Source: Dehalococcoidia bacterium (lineage in GTDB: Bacteria > Chloroflexota > Dehalococcoidia > Lucifugimonadales > Lucifugimonadaceae). From it: a stretch of DNA of 6,890 nucleotides. The DNA is taken from positions 1 to 6,890 of the forward strand of contig JAAXHR010000117.1 in NCBI GenBank assembly GCA_012270805.1, read 5' to 3'. How positions within the stretch are numbered: position 1 is the first letter of the stretch; the number at the start of each line of letters is the position of its first letter. The position numbers were made by a program, and so were the translations under genes. Of the stretch, positions 1 to 5,274 are shown piece after piece. A model generated the notes under the pieces. It was not told the origin of the DNA, did not search any database, and saw nothing but the letters and a program-made list of their open reading frames with translations.

Positions 1-116
1 AGCGGAACGCCGGCGACGTTTGCGACGGCGGCCCAGGTGGTGGCGATTGGGAGCTTGCGGAAGCGGTCTAGGATGTCGTCAGAGACGTCAACGGGTTCGA
101 AGGATCGATCAGCCAT
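1..116 (-). CDS. Probable RraA-family protein, N-terminal fragment cut by the window edge
   Basis: The minus strand reads from an ATG at 116-114 for 38 codons and runs off the window. The peptide starts MADRSFEPVDVSDDIL and continues with FRKLPIATTWAAV and NVAGVPL. This resembles the N-terminus of RraA-like proteins (the RNase E regulator / 4-hydroxy-4-methyl-2-oxoglutarate aldolase superfamily, often misnamed dimethylmenaquinone methyltransferase), in which a short helix is followed by a 'lrxLxTATvxDAL..lGv' stretch. The match is by eye and covers only the first helix and turn; the catalytic part lies outside the window. An AAAGG sequence sits about 11 bases before the ATG. Many environmental RraA homologues act in aromatic or keto-acid catabolism, but nothing here fixes the substrate. 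The coding frame is likely real; the family name is tentative. Confidence 0.45.
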   Translation of the reverse strand, partial: MADRSFEPVDVSDDILDRFRKLPIATTWAAVANVAGVP

Positions 117-275
117 TGAGTTGCAGCCTTTCGTGGTAAGTGTGCGGGTCAGTTGTTGGCTTTGATGATGTTAACGCACTGGAGGTGAACTAGGATGCGA
201 AGGATTTATGAATGATCGGAATGATGGGTTTTGAGGTTTGCAGTTGGAAGGGGTGGTGGTTGGTTTGGGTGGACA

Positions 276-390
276 CTCTCTCCTATCTAGGGAGAGGGAC
301 TGACTGTCGTCTTTCCGCCTTCTCGCAGCGGGCATATCCCGCTCGCTTCGCTTGCTCGCCTCCCCTGGCTTCGCGAAGGGGAGGGTACAG
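276..390. repeat. Hairpin-rich intergenic repeat, copy A
   Basis: Three inverted repeats lie in a row: CTCTCC/GGAGAG (278-283 with 291-296), AGCGGG/CCCGCT (327-332 with 338-343) and CCTCCCCT/AGGGGAGG (359-366 with 377-384), the last enclosing the palindrome CTTCGCGAAG. The stretch around 341-384 (gctcgcttcgcttgctcgcc followed by a CCCC...GGGG hairpin) recurs at about 4103-4144 in the same orientation and at about 4157-4200 in reverse. It is therefore a dispersed repeat and not a single-copy terminator. None of the hairpins is followed by a T-run. Confidence 0.65.
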
Positions 391-526
391 ATTCCCATGG
401 GCGATGGTGAAGAAAAACTTTCAGAAATTGTGACGTTTCGGGGTTGCGATGGCGGGATGTGTGTGGCATTCTTCAAATTAGAACGTATGTATTGGCGATA
501 TGGGTGAGTTGCCGGTGTCGCAAATC

Positions 527-532
527 AGGAGG
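527..532 (+). promoter_or_regulatory. Strong Shine-Dalgarno site fixing the GTG start at 538
   Basis: A perfect AGGAGG lies five bases before GTG 538. The only competing start, ATG at 533, is closed after two codons (ATG TCG TGA), and the frame upstream is stopped at 505-507. This site is the main argument that the truncated portal-like frame is still translated from GTG 538. Confidence 0.6.
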
Positions 533-537
533 ATGTC

Positions 538-1257
538 GTGAGGCAGAAGGAAGTATTTGCTGGTCGTGATGCTGATGTTGCGTTGCGGCCGGATCGGATC
601 GGCGGGGTGGTTGTCAAGTGGCTCGGAACCGGGGTGGTACCCGTCGGCGACGGTAAGGCTGGGCTTGGCAACGGCAAAGGTGTTGCGGATGGAGAGGAGG
701 TTGTTGATGCTGAGGGTGACGCTGATGCGCCCCGCCGTCTGATTAGTCGTCTGACAATTAGGGCGGCAGTGGGCAGCGAGGACCAGATCGACCGGCTCTT
801 GGAGGCGTGGGAGATGCGGCTGGCGGATCCGGATTCGGCTCATCGTCCGATGATCTTGAGCAGTGGCGTAGACATGAAACGTCTGGGTGCGAATCACTCG
901 GATATGGAGTTCATTGCCGCGTTGCAGTGGTCGGTTGAGGAGGTGTCGCGAGCCTTCGGCGTGCCAAAGGTGTTCCTGAGCGAGTTCGAGGATGCGACGC
1001 TGGCGAACGTGCGGACGATGGAGCAGTTCCTGTGGCGCAACACGATCATCCCGGAGTTGAAGATGCTCGAGGATGGGATCAATCACCGTCTGACTCCGCA
1101 CTTTGAGCGGTTCGTCGGCGAGTTGGTCGTGCGCTTCAACCTGTCGGACGTCGAGGCGGTGCAGGAGTCGCAGTCGGACCGTGCGGAGAGATTGGCGACG
1201 CTGGTCGGCGCGGGAATTATGAGCGTGGATGAGGCGCGTCGGGAGTTGGGGGTTTGA
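538..1257 (+). CDS. Truncated HK97-type phage portal protein (C-terminal part) with foreign N-terminus
   Basis: This 239-residue frame starts at GTG. Residues about 80-239 match the C-terminal part of the HK97/lambda-type portal family (Phage_portal, PF04860). They include the EDQIDRLLEAW helix, RPMILSSGVDMKRLG, the EEVSRAFGVPKVFL segment, ATLANVRTMEQFLWRNTIIPE (read as two motifs, 153-163 and 164-173), a beta segment VVRFNLSDVEAVQE and the final AGIMSVDEARRELG. Family members are usually around 400 residues and form the dodecameric DNA-entry ring of the capsid. Here the clip and wing regions of the N-terminal half are missing. Residues 1-79 are a Gly/Val/Asp-rich stretch without recognisable fold; ALRPDRI at 15-21 could be a relic of the portal 'LRPDR' segment but may be chance. 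No terminase, protease or capsid gene is adjacent, so this is most likely a prophage or gene-transfer-agent relic. It is not obviously a working portal, although the start signal is intact. Confidence 0.7.
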   Translation: MRQKEVFAGRDADVALRPDRIGGVVVKWLGTGVVPVGDGKAGLGNGKGVADGEEVVDAEGDADAPRRLISRLTIRAAVGSEDQIDRLLEAWEMRLADPDSAHRPMILSSGVDMKRLGANHSDMEFIAALQWSVEEVSRAFGVPKVFLSEFEDATLANVRTMEQFLWRNTIIPELKMLEDGINHRLTPHFERFVGELVVRFNLSDVEAVQESQSDRAERLATLVGAGIMSVDEARRELGV

Positions 1258-1272
1258 GGGGTTATATGCATC

Positions 1273-1304
1273 TCGCAGGGATGGTTTGCCAACCGCCCCT
1301 GCGA
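1273..1304. repeat. Palindromic (REP-like) element between convergent genes
   Basis: TCGCAGGG (1273-1280) pairs with CCCTGCGA (1297-1304), and GGTT (1283-1286) pairs with AACC (1291-1294) around the loop TGCC. The two bases between the arms form one wobble pair and one mismatch. It lies 16 bases after the stop of the portal-like gene and about 40 bases past the stop of the convergent gene at 1346. It could end transcription from both sides, but there is no T-run. The form is that of short GC-rich intergenic palindromes that are scattered through many environmental genomes. Confidence 0.6.
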
Positions 1305-1345
1305 CAACCCTTGTTATCATGGACTGATCGATTCACTGTGTGTGA

Positions 1346-1657
1346 TTAACATTTCCATACTTTGTGCGCGATTCTCTCCCACCAACTAGTAGTGCCATCG
1401 TCGAAATATACCCATTTGTACTTAATGTGCCAACCACAATGTGGATCAACCATTTCTTGATCGTCTTCTTCGATTAAGTTCAATTTATTCTTAACGGAAG
1501 AATCGGAATCGCCAGAATTGACCGACTTTAATACGTAATCCGTCGTGTAATGCGCTTGAACCGGCGAATCAATTTTCTCCTCGGTTAGACTTCCGAGCGT
1601 GGCAAACACTAGGACAGTCAGAACTAACGTTCGCAACAGATGTTGGGCACTAATCAT
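1346..1657 (-). CDS. Small secreted two-cysteine protein, paralogue 1 (unknown family)
   Basis: This 103-residue protein starts at ATG 1657, with GAAAGGA seven bases upstream. A hydrophobic segment at residues 7-24 follows one arginine and looks like a Sec signal. A likely signal peptidase site is V-Q-A35, giving a mature chain beginning HYTTDY, though earlier cleavage near residue 22 is possible. The mature chain has a Ser/Asp/Glu-rich middle (45-71) and a C-terminal block PHCGWH (72-77), Y80, DDG (86-88), WW (92-93) and the terminal W-K-C103. The only cysteines are C74 and C103, which could form one disulfide. The protein has the same layout as the product of the upstream gene at 1754-2056: A35, YTTDY and S45-V46 fall at identical positions. 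Base composition is clearly more AT-rich than the flanking genes, which suggests transfer. I do not recognise the family; a bacteriocin-like, signalling or envelope role is only a guess. No promoter is obvious in the 96-base gap, so it is probably co-transcribed with the upstream paralogue. Confidence 0.75.
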   Translation of the reverse strand: MISAQHLLRTLVLTVLVFATLGSLTEEKIDSPVQAHYTTDYVLKSVNSGDSDSSVKNKLNLIEEDDQEMVDPHCGWHIKYKWVYFDDGTTSWWERIAHKVWKC

Positions 1658-1694
1658 TGTGTCTTCCTTTCAGCCAGTGCGGCACATGAACGCG

Positions 1695-1722
1695 TCGGGG
1701 GCAGTTCATAACCTGCCCCCGA
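1695..1722. repeat. Perfect 10-bp stem-loop between the two secreted-protein genes
   Basis: TCGGGGGCAG (1695-1704) is an exact inverted match of CTGCCCCCGA (1713-1722) with an eight-base loop. It begins about 30 bases after the stop of the upstream gene (transcribed right to left) and about 40 bases before the start of the next. Neither side has a T-run, so a classical intrinsic terminator is not supported. An mRNA-processing or stabilising hairpin, a partial terminator setting the ratio of the two products, or another dispersed palindrome would all fit. Confidence 0.6.
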
Positions 1723-1753
1723 TGCCTTACGAACTTTGAAATGACTCAGATCG

Positions 1754-2056
1754 CTAACAAATCCAAGTGTATCTCTTCACTGTCTTCCAGTAACTCCCGT
1801 CCGGACCATTAACTAGGATTTTGTCGTACTGGACATGCCAACCGCAGTGGGGGGATACCGTGTTGCCAATGTCGTTGTCTGGAGTATCTACTCTACTTTG
1901 AAACGAATCGTCGGAATCAACCGATACTATTGCGTAATCCGTCGTGTAATCTGCGCGAATCGACGAAATTTCGTTGATGGGGATCGTGCCAGAGAATGCT
2001 GCAAAGGCAAGGATCACCAAGGCGAATACGACAACTCGATTTAAGACACTTTTCAT
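1754..2056 (-). CDS. Small secreted two-cysteine protein, paralogue 2 (unknown family)
   Basis: This is a 100-residue protein read from ATG 2056. The frame is open to an ATG at 2101, but 2056 is preferred for three reasons. GAAAGGA lies seven bases before it (as in paralogue 1), the promoter-like sequence at 2094-2120 overlaps the longer start, and only this start puts A35 and YTTDY in exact register with paralogue 1. Residues 1-7 (MKSVLNR) and the hydrophobic stretch 8-23 form a Sec signal, with possible cleavage after I-R-A35. The mature chain begins DYTTDY, then SVDSDDS (45-51), an acidic linker, PHCGWH (69-74), Y77, PDGSYW (85-90) and W98-I-C100. C71 and C100 are the only cysteines. The shared ends with a variable middle suggest a small disulfide-closed C-terminal domain on an exposed linker. 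The function is unknown. It is the first gene of the pair and is divergent from the substrate-binding lipoprotein gene. Confidence 0.75.
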   Translation of the reverse strand: MKSVLNRVVVFALVILAFAAFSGTIPINEISSIRADYTTDYAIVSVDSDDSFQSRVDTPDNDIGNTVSPHCGWHVQYDKILVNGPDGSYWKTVKRYTWIC

Positions 2057-2093
2057 TTCATTTTCCTTTCTGTTAGTGTCGTCGTCGGGATAA

Positions 2094-2120
2094 ATTATCA
2101 TTCATTTAGATGTTTGTCAA
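2094..2120 (-). promoter_or_regulatory. Candidate sigma-70-type promoter for the secreted-protein pair
   Basis: On the minus strand a perfect TTGACA (2120-2115) is followed after 15 bases by GATAAT (2099-2094), one base from the TATAAT consensus. The spacer is shorter than the usual 17. Transcription would start near 2087, giving a leader of about 30 bases with GAAAGGA at 2070-2064 before ATG 2056. The surrounding sequence is AT-rich. The call is by eye only. Confidence 0.45.
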
Positions 2121-2218
2121 CAGCCGGGAAAACATGTAATTCTGAGGATAGCGCTTAAGATTGTCACTGGTAGCATTAACGCGAATGTCAGCCAAGATCG
2201 ATCACATACTCGTTGAAA

Positions 2219-4015
2219 ATGAAGAACTCACAGATACGAGAACCTGTTGCTGGAACTGACCTCGCTTGGCCACGTCGATTGGTCGGGGTAGTCATGGTCT
2301 GTGTTTTGTTGTTAGCTTTTAGCTGTGAATCACGCATGGCTGAGAACATGGTTTCCGACGAACAGTCTGTTTTTGAGGGATTCGAGTTAGTAATTACGCC
2401 TGCTGAAACTGAACCTGATGTTGAGGCCGGTGAAGGCGAGTTCGGTGGGTTCTTAAGGTTTCCGACAGGTAACGTCTGGATTCCCGACCCAGTGATCGGC
2501 TTCGATCCGGATTCGCGTATGCTGTATTCGGAGATATACAACGGGCTCACGAAGATAGTTGACAGTGATTCGAATCCGGTTCAATCAGACTTGGCACAAT
2601 CGTTCCAGATTGAAGATGGTGGTAAGACTTTCACGTTTCTGTTACGACCCGATTTGAAATTCAGCGATGGCAGTCCATTGACAGCTAGCGATGTCAAGTG
2701 GAGTTGGGAAAGGGCATTGAGGCCTAGCACTGGCTCTGATCGGGCCTTTGAAGTCCTTGGTGCGATCAATGGTGCCGTATCGGTTGCACAGGGCGAAGAT
2801 TTAAAGTTGACTGGTGTCAAGGTAGTTGATGAACGCCGTTTGATTGTCGGACTAAATGAGCCACGGCCAGATTTTCTTGCGCTTCTGGCGGATCCTGTAG
2901 CGTCCGTACTCAAACGAGAAAACGTAGAGAGTTGGAAGGCTGACTGGGCGAGGTTTTGGAACGGTGATCCTGAATATATTCATACTTGGAACGATGTATT
3001 GCCGGTGGGTACTGGCCCGTTTCGCTTGGCGAAGTTCGTAGCTGTGACGGGTCCATGCATTTTAGAAAGGAATGAGCATTACTTTGGACGTCCCGCTTAT
3101 CTGGACGCTGTGGAGTTTGTCGGCGATCACGAGCATGACTCTTATGGGCGGCACAGTCATGAAGGAATCTTTGAGGATGAGTTGATCGATTTGATGCCGC
3201 GAGAATCCGCTGGTTTCAAAGGCAAGTTCGGAAGGTTTGAAGCGTCTCCAGTGACCGCGTTCCTTGTGTTCAATACGGGATTACATCCTTACGATGATGT
3301 CGAGTTCAGGCGTGCTTTAGTCACATCGGTCGATGTCGCGGCGTTCGACTTCGAGGACATATCGATCAATTGGGAAGTTACGCCCGCATCGCGGATTGTT
3401 CCCCCTGGCGTAACGCAATTTGAGAGATCAGTCACAACACCACATTTCGATCCCGATGCGGCCGCCGAGTATCTGAGCAACTCACCATATAGAGCCAGCC
3501 AGACGCGATTAGAGTTCTACACACTTTTGGACGGGCTATTCGAACGGGAAATCAAGCAATTGGAGACGCAGTGGCGTGAAGCACTGGGTCTGAATGGCGT
3601 CATGTATCTCTCGCCTGATCCACACACCTATCAGGTAATGAAGAACGAAGGCTCCATCGCTACTCTGGGATTCCTGCATGCTGTCGAATATCCCGATCCT
3701 TACGCGGTCTTGCGTGTATTTGACGAGACGTTTGGTGCTGGCAACTCGTCACCAGAAGCGCGAGTGGTCGAACGGATGCTACACGAGGCTACGACCGAAC
3801 CAGACTTAGTAGCGAGGTTGGAGAAATACGCGATGGTTGAGAAATACATTCTTGACGAAGGAATGGCGTTACCACTGTATTGGGGTGCCCAGCCTAGTAG
3901 TTTCCAGATACAACCTTGGGTGCACGGATTCGAAATGCCAAGATACGGTGGTTCTTGGTTTGCAGATGTCTGGTTTGACGATACGGCTCCGAAGCGGGAG
4001 TTGCCGTTGCCGTAG
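2219..4015 (+). CDS. ABC transporter substrate-binding lipoprotein, family 5 (peptide/nickel type), orphan
   Basis: A 598-residue protein read from ATG 2219; an in-frame TTG at 2213 would add two residues, and neither start has a clear Shine-Dalgarno site. The N-terminus carries basic residues R19-R20, a hydrophobic run 21-35 and C36 in LLLAFSC. This is a weak lipobox (Ala at -3, Phe at -2), so it is probably a lipid-anchored surface protein. An acidic linker (about 37-75) precedes the SBP_bac_5 fold (PF00496). Family landmarks are FDPDSRMLYSEIYNGL near 94-109, SDGSPLTASDVKWSWERAL (two adjacent motifs around 149-168), GTGPFRL at 264-270, NEHYFGRPAYLD near 283-294 and FRRALVTSVDV around 363-373. 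The length is normal for OppA/DppA/NikA relatives. These proteins capture oligopeptides, nickel complexes or related solutes for an ABC importer. No permease or ATPase gene is adjacent, so it must use a remote importer or act as a receptor. H304, H306, H312 and H314 form an unusual cluster. The substrate is unknown. Confidence 0.88.
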   Translation: MKNSQIREPVAGTDLAWPRRLVGVVMVCVLLLAFSCESRMAENMVSDEQSVFEGFELVITPAETEPDVEAGEGEFGGFLRFPTGNVWIPDPVIGFDPDSRMLYSEIYNGLTKIVDSDSNPVQSDLAQSFQIEDGGKTFTFLLRPDLKFSDGSPLTASDVKWSWERALRPSTGSDRAFEVLGAINGAVSVAQGEDLKLTGVKVVDERRLIVGLNEPRPDFLALLADPVASVLKRENVESWKADWARFWNGDPEYIHTWNDVLPVGTGPFRLAKFVAVTGPCILERNEHYFGRPAYLDAVEFVGDHEHDSYGRHSHEGIFEDELIDLMPRESAGFKGKFGRFEASPVTAFLVFNTGLHPYDDVEFRRALVTSVDVAAFDFEDISINWEVTPASRIVPPGVTQFERSVTTPHFDPDAAAEYLSNSPYRASQTRLEFYTLLDGLFEREIKQLETQWREALGLNGVMYLSPDPHTYQVMKNEGSIATLGFLHAVEYPDPYAVLRVFDETFGAGNSSPEARVVERMLHEATTEPDLVARLEKYAMVEKYILDEGMALPLYWGAQPSSFQIQPWVHGFEMPRYGGSWFADVWFDDTAPKRELPLP

Positions 4016-4016
4016 G

Positions 4017-4205
4017 CCCCTTTGTCCTTACGGACAGTTCCCACACTCGTGGGGGAAACCGTAAAGTTATGCAAAGGTGTCGGGGAGCACCCCCTGCGAA
4101 CATCGCTTCGCTTGTTCGCGTCCCCCTCGCTACGCGAAGGGGACGGAGGGTTGTTGCCCCTTTTCGCTCGCGAAAGGGGCGCGAGCAAAGCGAGCGGGGT
4201 ATGCT
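4017..4205. repeat. Cluster of hairpin repeats, copies B (direct) and B' (inverted)
   Basis: The block starts immediately after the lipoprotein stop codon. In order it contains GTCC/GGAC (4024-4027 with 4032-4035), CCCAC/GTGGG (4040-4044 with 4049-4053), GCGAACA/TGTTCGC (4096-4102 with 4113-4119), GTCCCC-TCGC/GCGA-GGGGAC (4120-4130 with 4134-4144) and GCCCCTTT/AAAGGGGC (4156-4163 with 4173-4180). The segment 4103-4144 resembles 345-384 in direct orientation. The segment 4157-4200, read on the minus strand, resembles 330-366. Two copies of the same element are thus arranged head to head. The first 44 bases (4017-4060) match 4709-4751. One of these hairpins may also end the lipoprotein transcript, though none has a T-run. 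Confidence 0.65.
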
Positions 4206-4230
4206 CTAGACGAGAATAGGAGGGATCGTG

Positions 4231-4653
4231 ATGTTAGGTCAGGTACATGAGCATATTGTCAGGGAGTTGGGGGAGAGCAGTCGGACGGACACGATCTTCG
4301 TGTTGACGGCGATTGTGTTCAATCTGATTGTGCTGGCGGTGAATTCCGGCATATCTTCTGAGGCGGTGACCAGAGGTGGTTCCGCGACGTACGACACCAT
4401 ACTGGTGGTCTTCATCGTGATGACGGTTTTAGTGAACGTCGTGGCGTTGGTGGCGTTGGTCTTGGGACGCCGGACGCGTCGGATGCTGCTTGACGGGTTG
4501 GTGGCGATGTATCAGGACAACGGAGTGGCGAAGTATTACGATCCATCGCTGATGTCGAACTACGGGATCCGGTATCAGCTCTTCGCGGCGGTGATCGGGA
4601 TGCTGGGGTTGACGGCGATCGTGGTGCCGTTGATCATTCGGTTCACGGGGTAG
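4231..4653 (+). CDS. Small membrane protein with three predicted helices, unknown function
   Basis: This 140-residue protein is read from ATG 4231. A GTG three bases earlier is also in frame, but AGGAGGG at 4218-4224 is six bases from the ATG and only three from the GTG. Hydrophobic segments lie at about 22-38, 57-79 and 117-136. A basic patch follows the second helix (RRTRR, 80-84), placing the loop 80-116 in the cytoplasm by the positive-inside rule. That loop holds LLDGLVAMYQDNGV and KYYDPSLMSNYG, a polar segment with several Tyr and Asp residues that could be the working part. There is no signal peptide, catalytic motif or recognisable domain. It stands alone between two repeat blocks, with genes on its right transcribed towards it. 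I do not recognise the family. Confidence 0.7.
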   Translation: MLGQVHEHIVRELGESSRTDTIFVLTAIVFNLIVLAVNSGISSEAVTRGGSATYDTILVVFIVMTVLVNVVALVALVLGRRTRRMLLDGLVAMYQDNGVAKYYDPSLMSNYGIRYQLFAAVIGMLGLTAIVVPLIIRFTG

Positions 4654-4656
4654 GGA

Positions 4657-4751
4657 TCCCCCTTTGTCATTCCGAGCATAGCGAGGAATCTCAGGGGTTG
4701 CGTTGAGCCCCCTTTGTCCTTCGGACATTTCCCCCGCGAGCGGGGGAAACC
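4657..4751. repeat. Two mosaic hairpin elements sharing a 'cccctttgtc' leader
   Basis: The leader cccctttgtc occurs twice here (4659 and 4709) and once after the lipoprotein gene (4017), each time followed by a different or variant hairpin. The first copy leads into attccgagcatagcgaggaat (split: ATTCC at 4669-4673 pairing with GGAAT at 4685-4689, GC pairing inside, tandem G/A mismatches between). This is a form of the 'CATTCCGAG...GAGGAATC' element seen in gaps of many bacteria. The second copy leads into GTCC/GGAC and then a 10-bp stem, TTTCCCCCGC (4728-4737) with GCGGGGGAAA (4740-4749). The position downstream of the membrane-protein stop would also suit a terminator, but no T-run follows. 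Confidence 0.6.
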
Positions 4752-4870
4752 TTGACGACGACTCCGATCTTTCGGGGACTAAACGTTTTCTCTGCGAGCG
4801 AGGGAAACCTTGACGACGCCTCCGACCTTTCGGGGACTAAGCGTTTGCCCTGCGAGCGGGAGAAACCTTG
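4746..4870. repeat. 58-bp tandem repeat, two full units plus a partial third
   Basis: GAAACCTTG recurs at 4746, 4804 and 4862, an exact period of 58 bases. Units 4746-4803 and 4804-4861 differ at about seven positions; the third is cut off at about 4870, just before the toxin stop codon. Each unit contains a small CCGA/TCGG hairpin, a ggggactaa stretch and ends in TGCGAGCG. The end of each unit resembles the 10-bp stem at 4728-4749, so the array seems to have grown from that hairpin. There are no variable spacers, so it is not a CRISPR array. It lies in the gap between two convergent genes. Confidence 0.7.
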
Positions 4871-4878
4871 GGATAGGC

Positions 4879-5274
4879 TCAGCCGACTAGTTGGAAGCCT
4901 TCGGTTTCGAAGTCGGAGTCGTAGCTGAATGCGGTATCACACTCATACATCTCCATGACGATGAAACTCACGCAGTCGACTAGATTTAGACGTTGAGTGT
5001 CGCTCTCGATCCAACGTTGGGCTGCACGATTATGATCGACTTCGGTGACCCAATGAAGCCGCAACGAAGTTCGTGCATTTCGTTGAAACTCTACGGCAAC
5101 GGCTAGCCCAATCCGGCGTTGAAGTAACGCGATGGTTTCCACGATTGCGTAGTTGTGAGTGAGAAGCTCCTCTCCGTTGTCGAGCAACGCTTCAAAAGTT
5201 CTAATCGAGGTGTCGTGATACTCATCTTTCGGATTTGCAAGTGCTATTGCTGCAGAAGTGTCAAAGAAGATCAA
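4879..5274 (-). CDS. vapC: PIN-domain ribonuclease toxin of a VapBC-type pair
   Basis: A 131-residue protein if read from TTG 5274. The frame is open to another TTG at 5295, but there is no ATG. TTG 5274 is preferred because it gives the canonical VapC beginning MIFFDTSA and because TTGA overlaps the antitoxin stop TGA at 5273-5271, a typical coupling arrangement. PIN nucleases use a cluster of acidic residues to hold magnesium and cut RNA. The expected ones are D5 (FFDTS), E46 (NYAIVET), D100 (NLVDC) and D119 or D121 (SYDSDF). Length and motif order fit an intact VapC. In such systems the toxin cuts tRNA or rRNA when the antitoxin is degraded and thereby stops growth. The target cannot be read from the sequence. 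It is distal to the antitoxin in the same transcription unit. Confidence 0.85.
   Translation of the reverse strand: MIFFDTSAAIALANPKDEYHDTSIRTFEALLDNGEELLTHNYAIVETIALLQRRIGLAVAVEFQRNARTSLRLHWVTEVDHNRAAQRWIESDTQRLNLVDCVSFIVMEMYECDTAFSYDSDFETEGFQLVG

Larger units (their letters stand above)
117..537. other. Gene-free gap of about 420 bases
   Basis: No convincing gene lies here. Open frames on both strands cover the repeat at 276-390 and have arginine/serine-rich compositions typical of chance translation. The left part should contain the promoter of the minus-strand gene at 1-116, but I see no clear -35/-10 pair. The right part (about 391-526) is plain sequence leading to the ribosome binding site of the portal-like gene. 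A tiny frame at 487-507 (MYWRYG then stop) is in phase with that gene but is closed by TGA at 505-507. Confidence 0.6.

Noticed and set aside
171..476. Overlapping small frames on both strands in the left gap
   Set aside because: They mostly translate the hairpin repeat at 276-390 and have no ribosome binding sites.
478..1320. 280-codon open frame on the minus strand opposite the portal-like gene
   Set aside because: It is rich in Arg, His, Leu and Gln without domain signals and lies opposite a frame with clear portal homology and a strong ribosome binding site; it is a shadow.
1694..1730. Intrinsic terminator after the upstream secreted-protein gene
   Set aside because: The stem is excellent, but no T-run follows it in either direction, so it is listed as a stem-loop only.
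2155..2190. Promoter for the substrate-binding lipoprotein (ttgtca near 2160)
   Set aside because: The -35-like sequence is acceptable, but no convincing -10 lies 16-18 bases downstream.
3700..4188. 162-codon minus-strand frame across the end of the lipoprotein gene and the repeat cluster
   Set aside because: It overlaps a well-supported gene and palindromic repeats, and has no family features.
4746..4870. CRISPR array
   Set aside because: The 58-base period consists entirely of repeated sequence with no unique spacers, and there is no cas gene.
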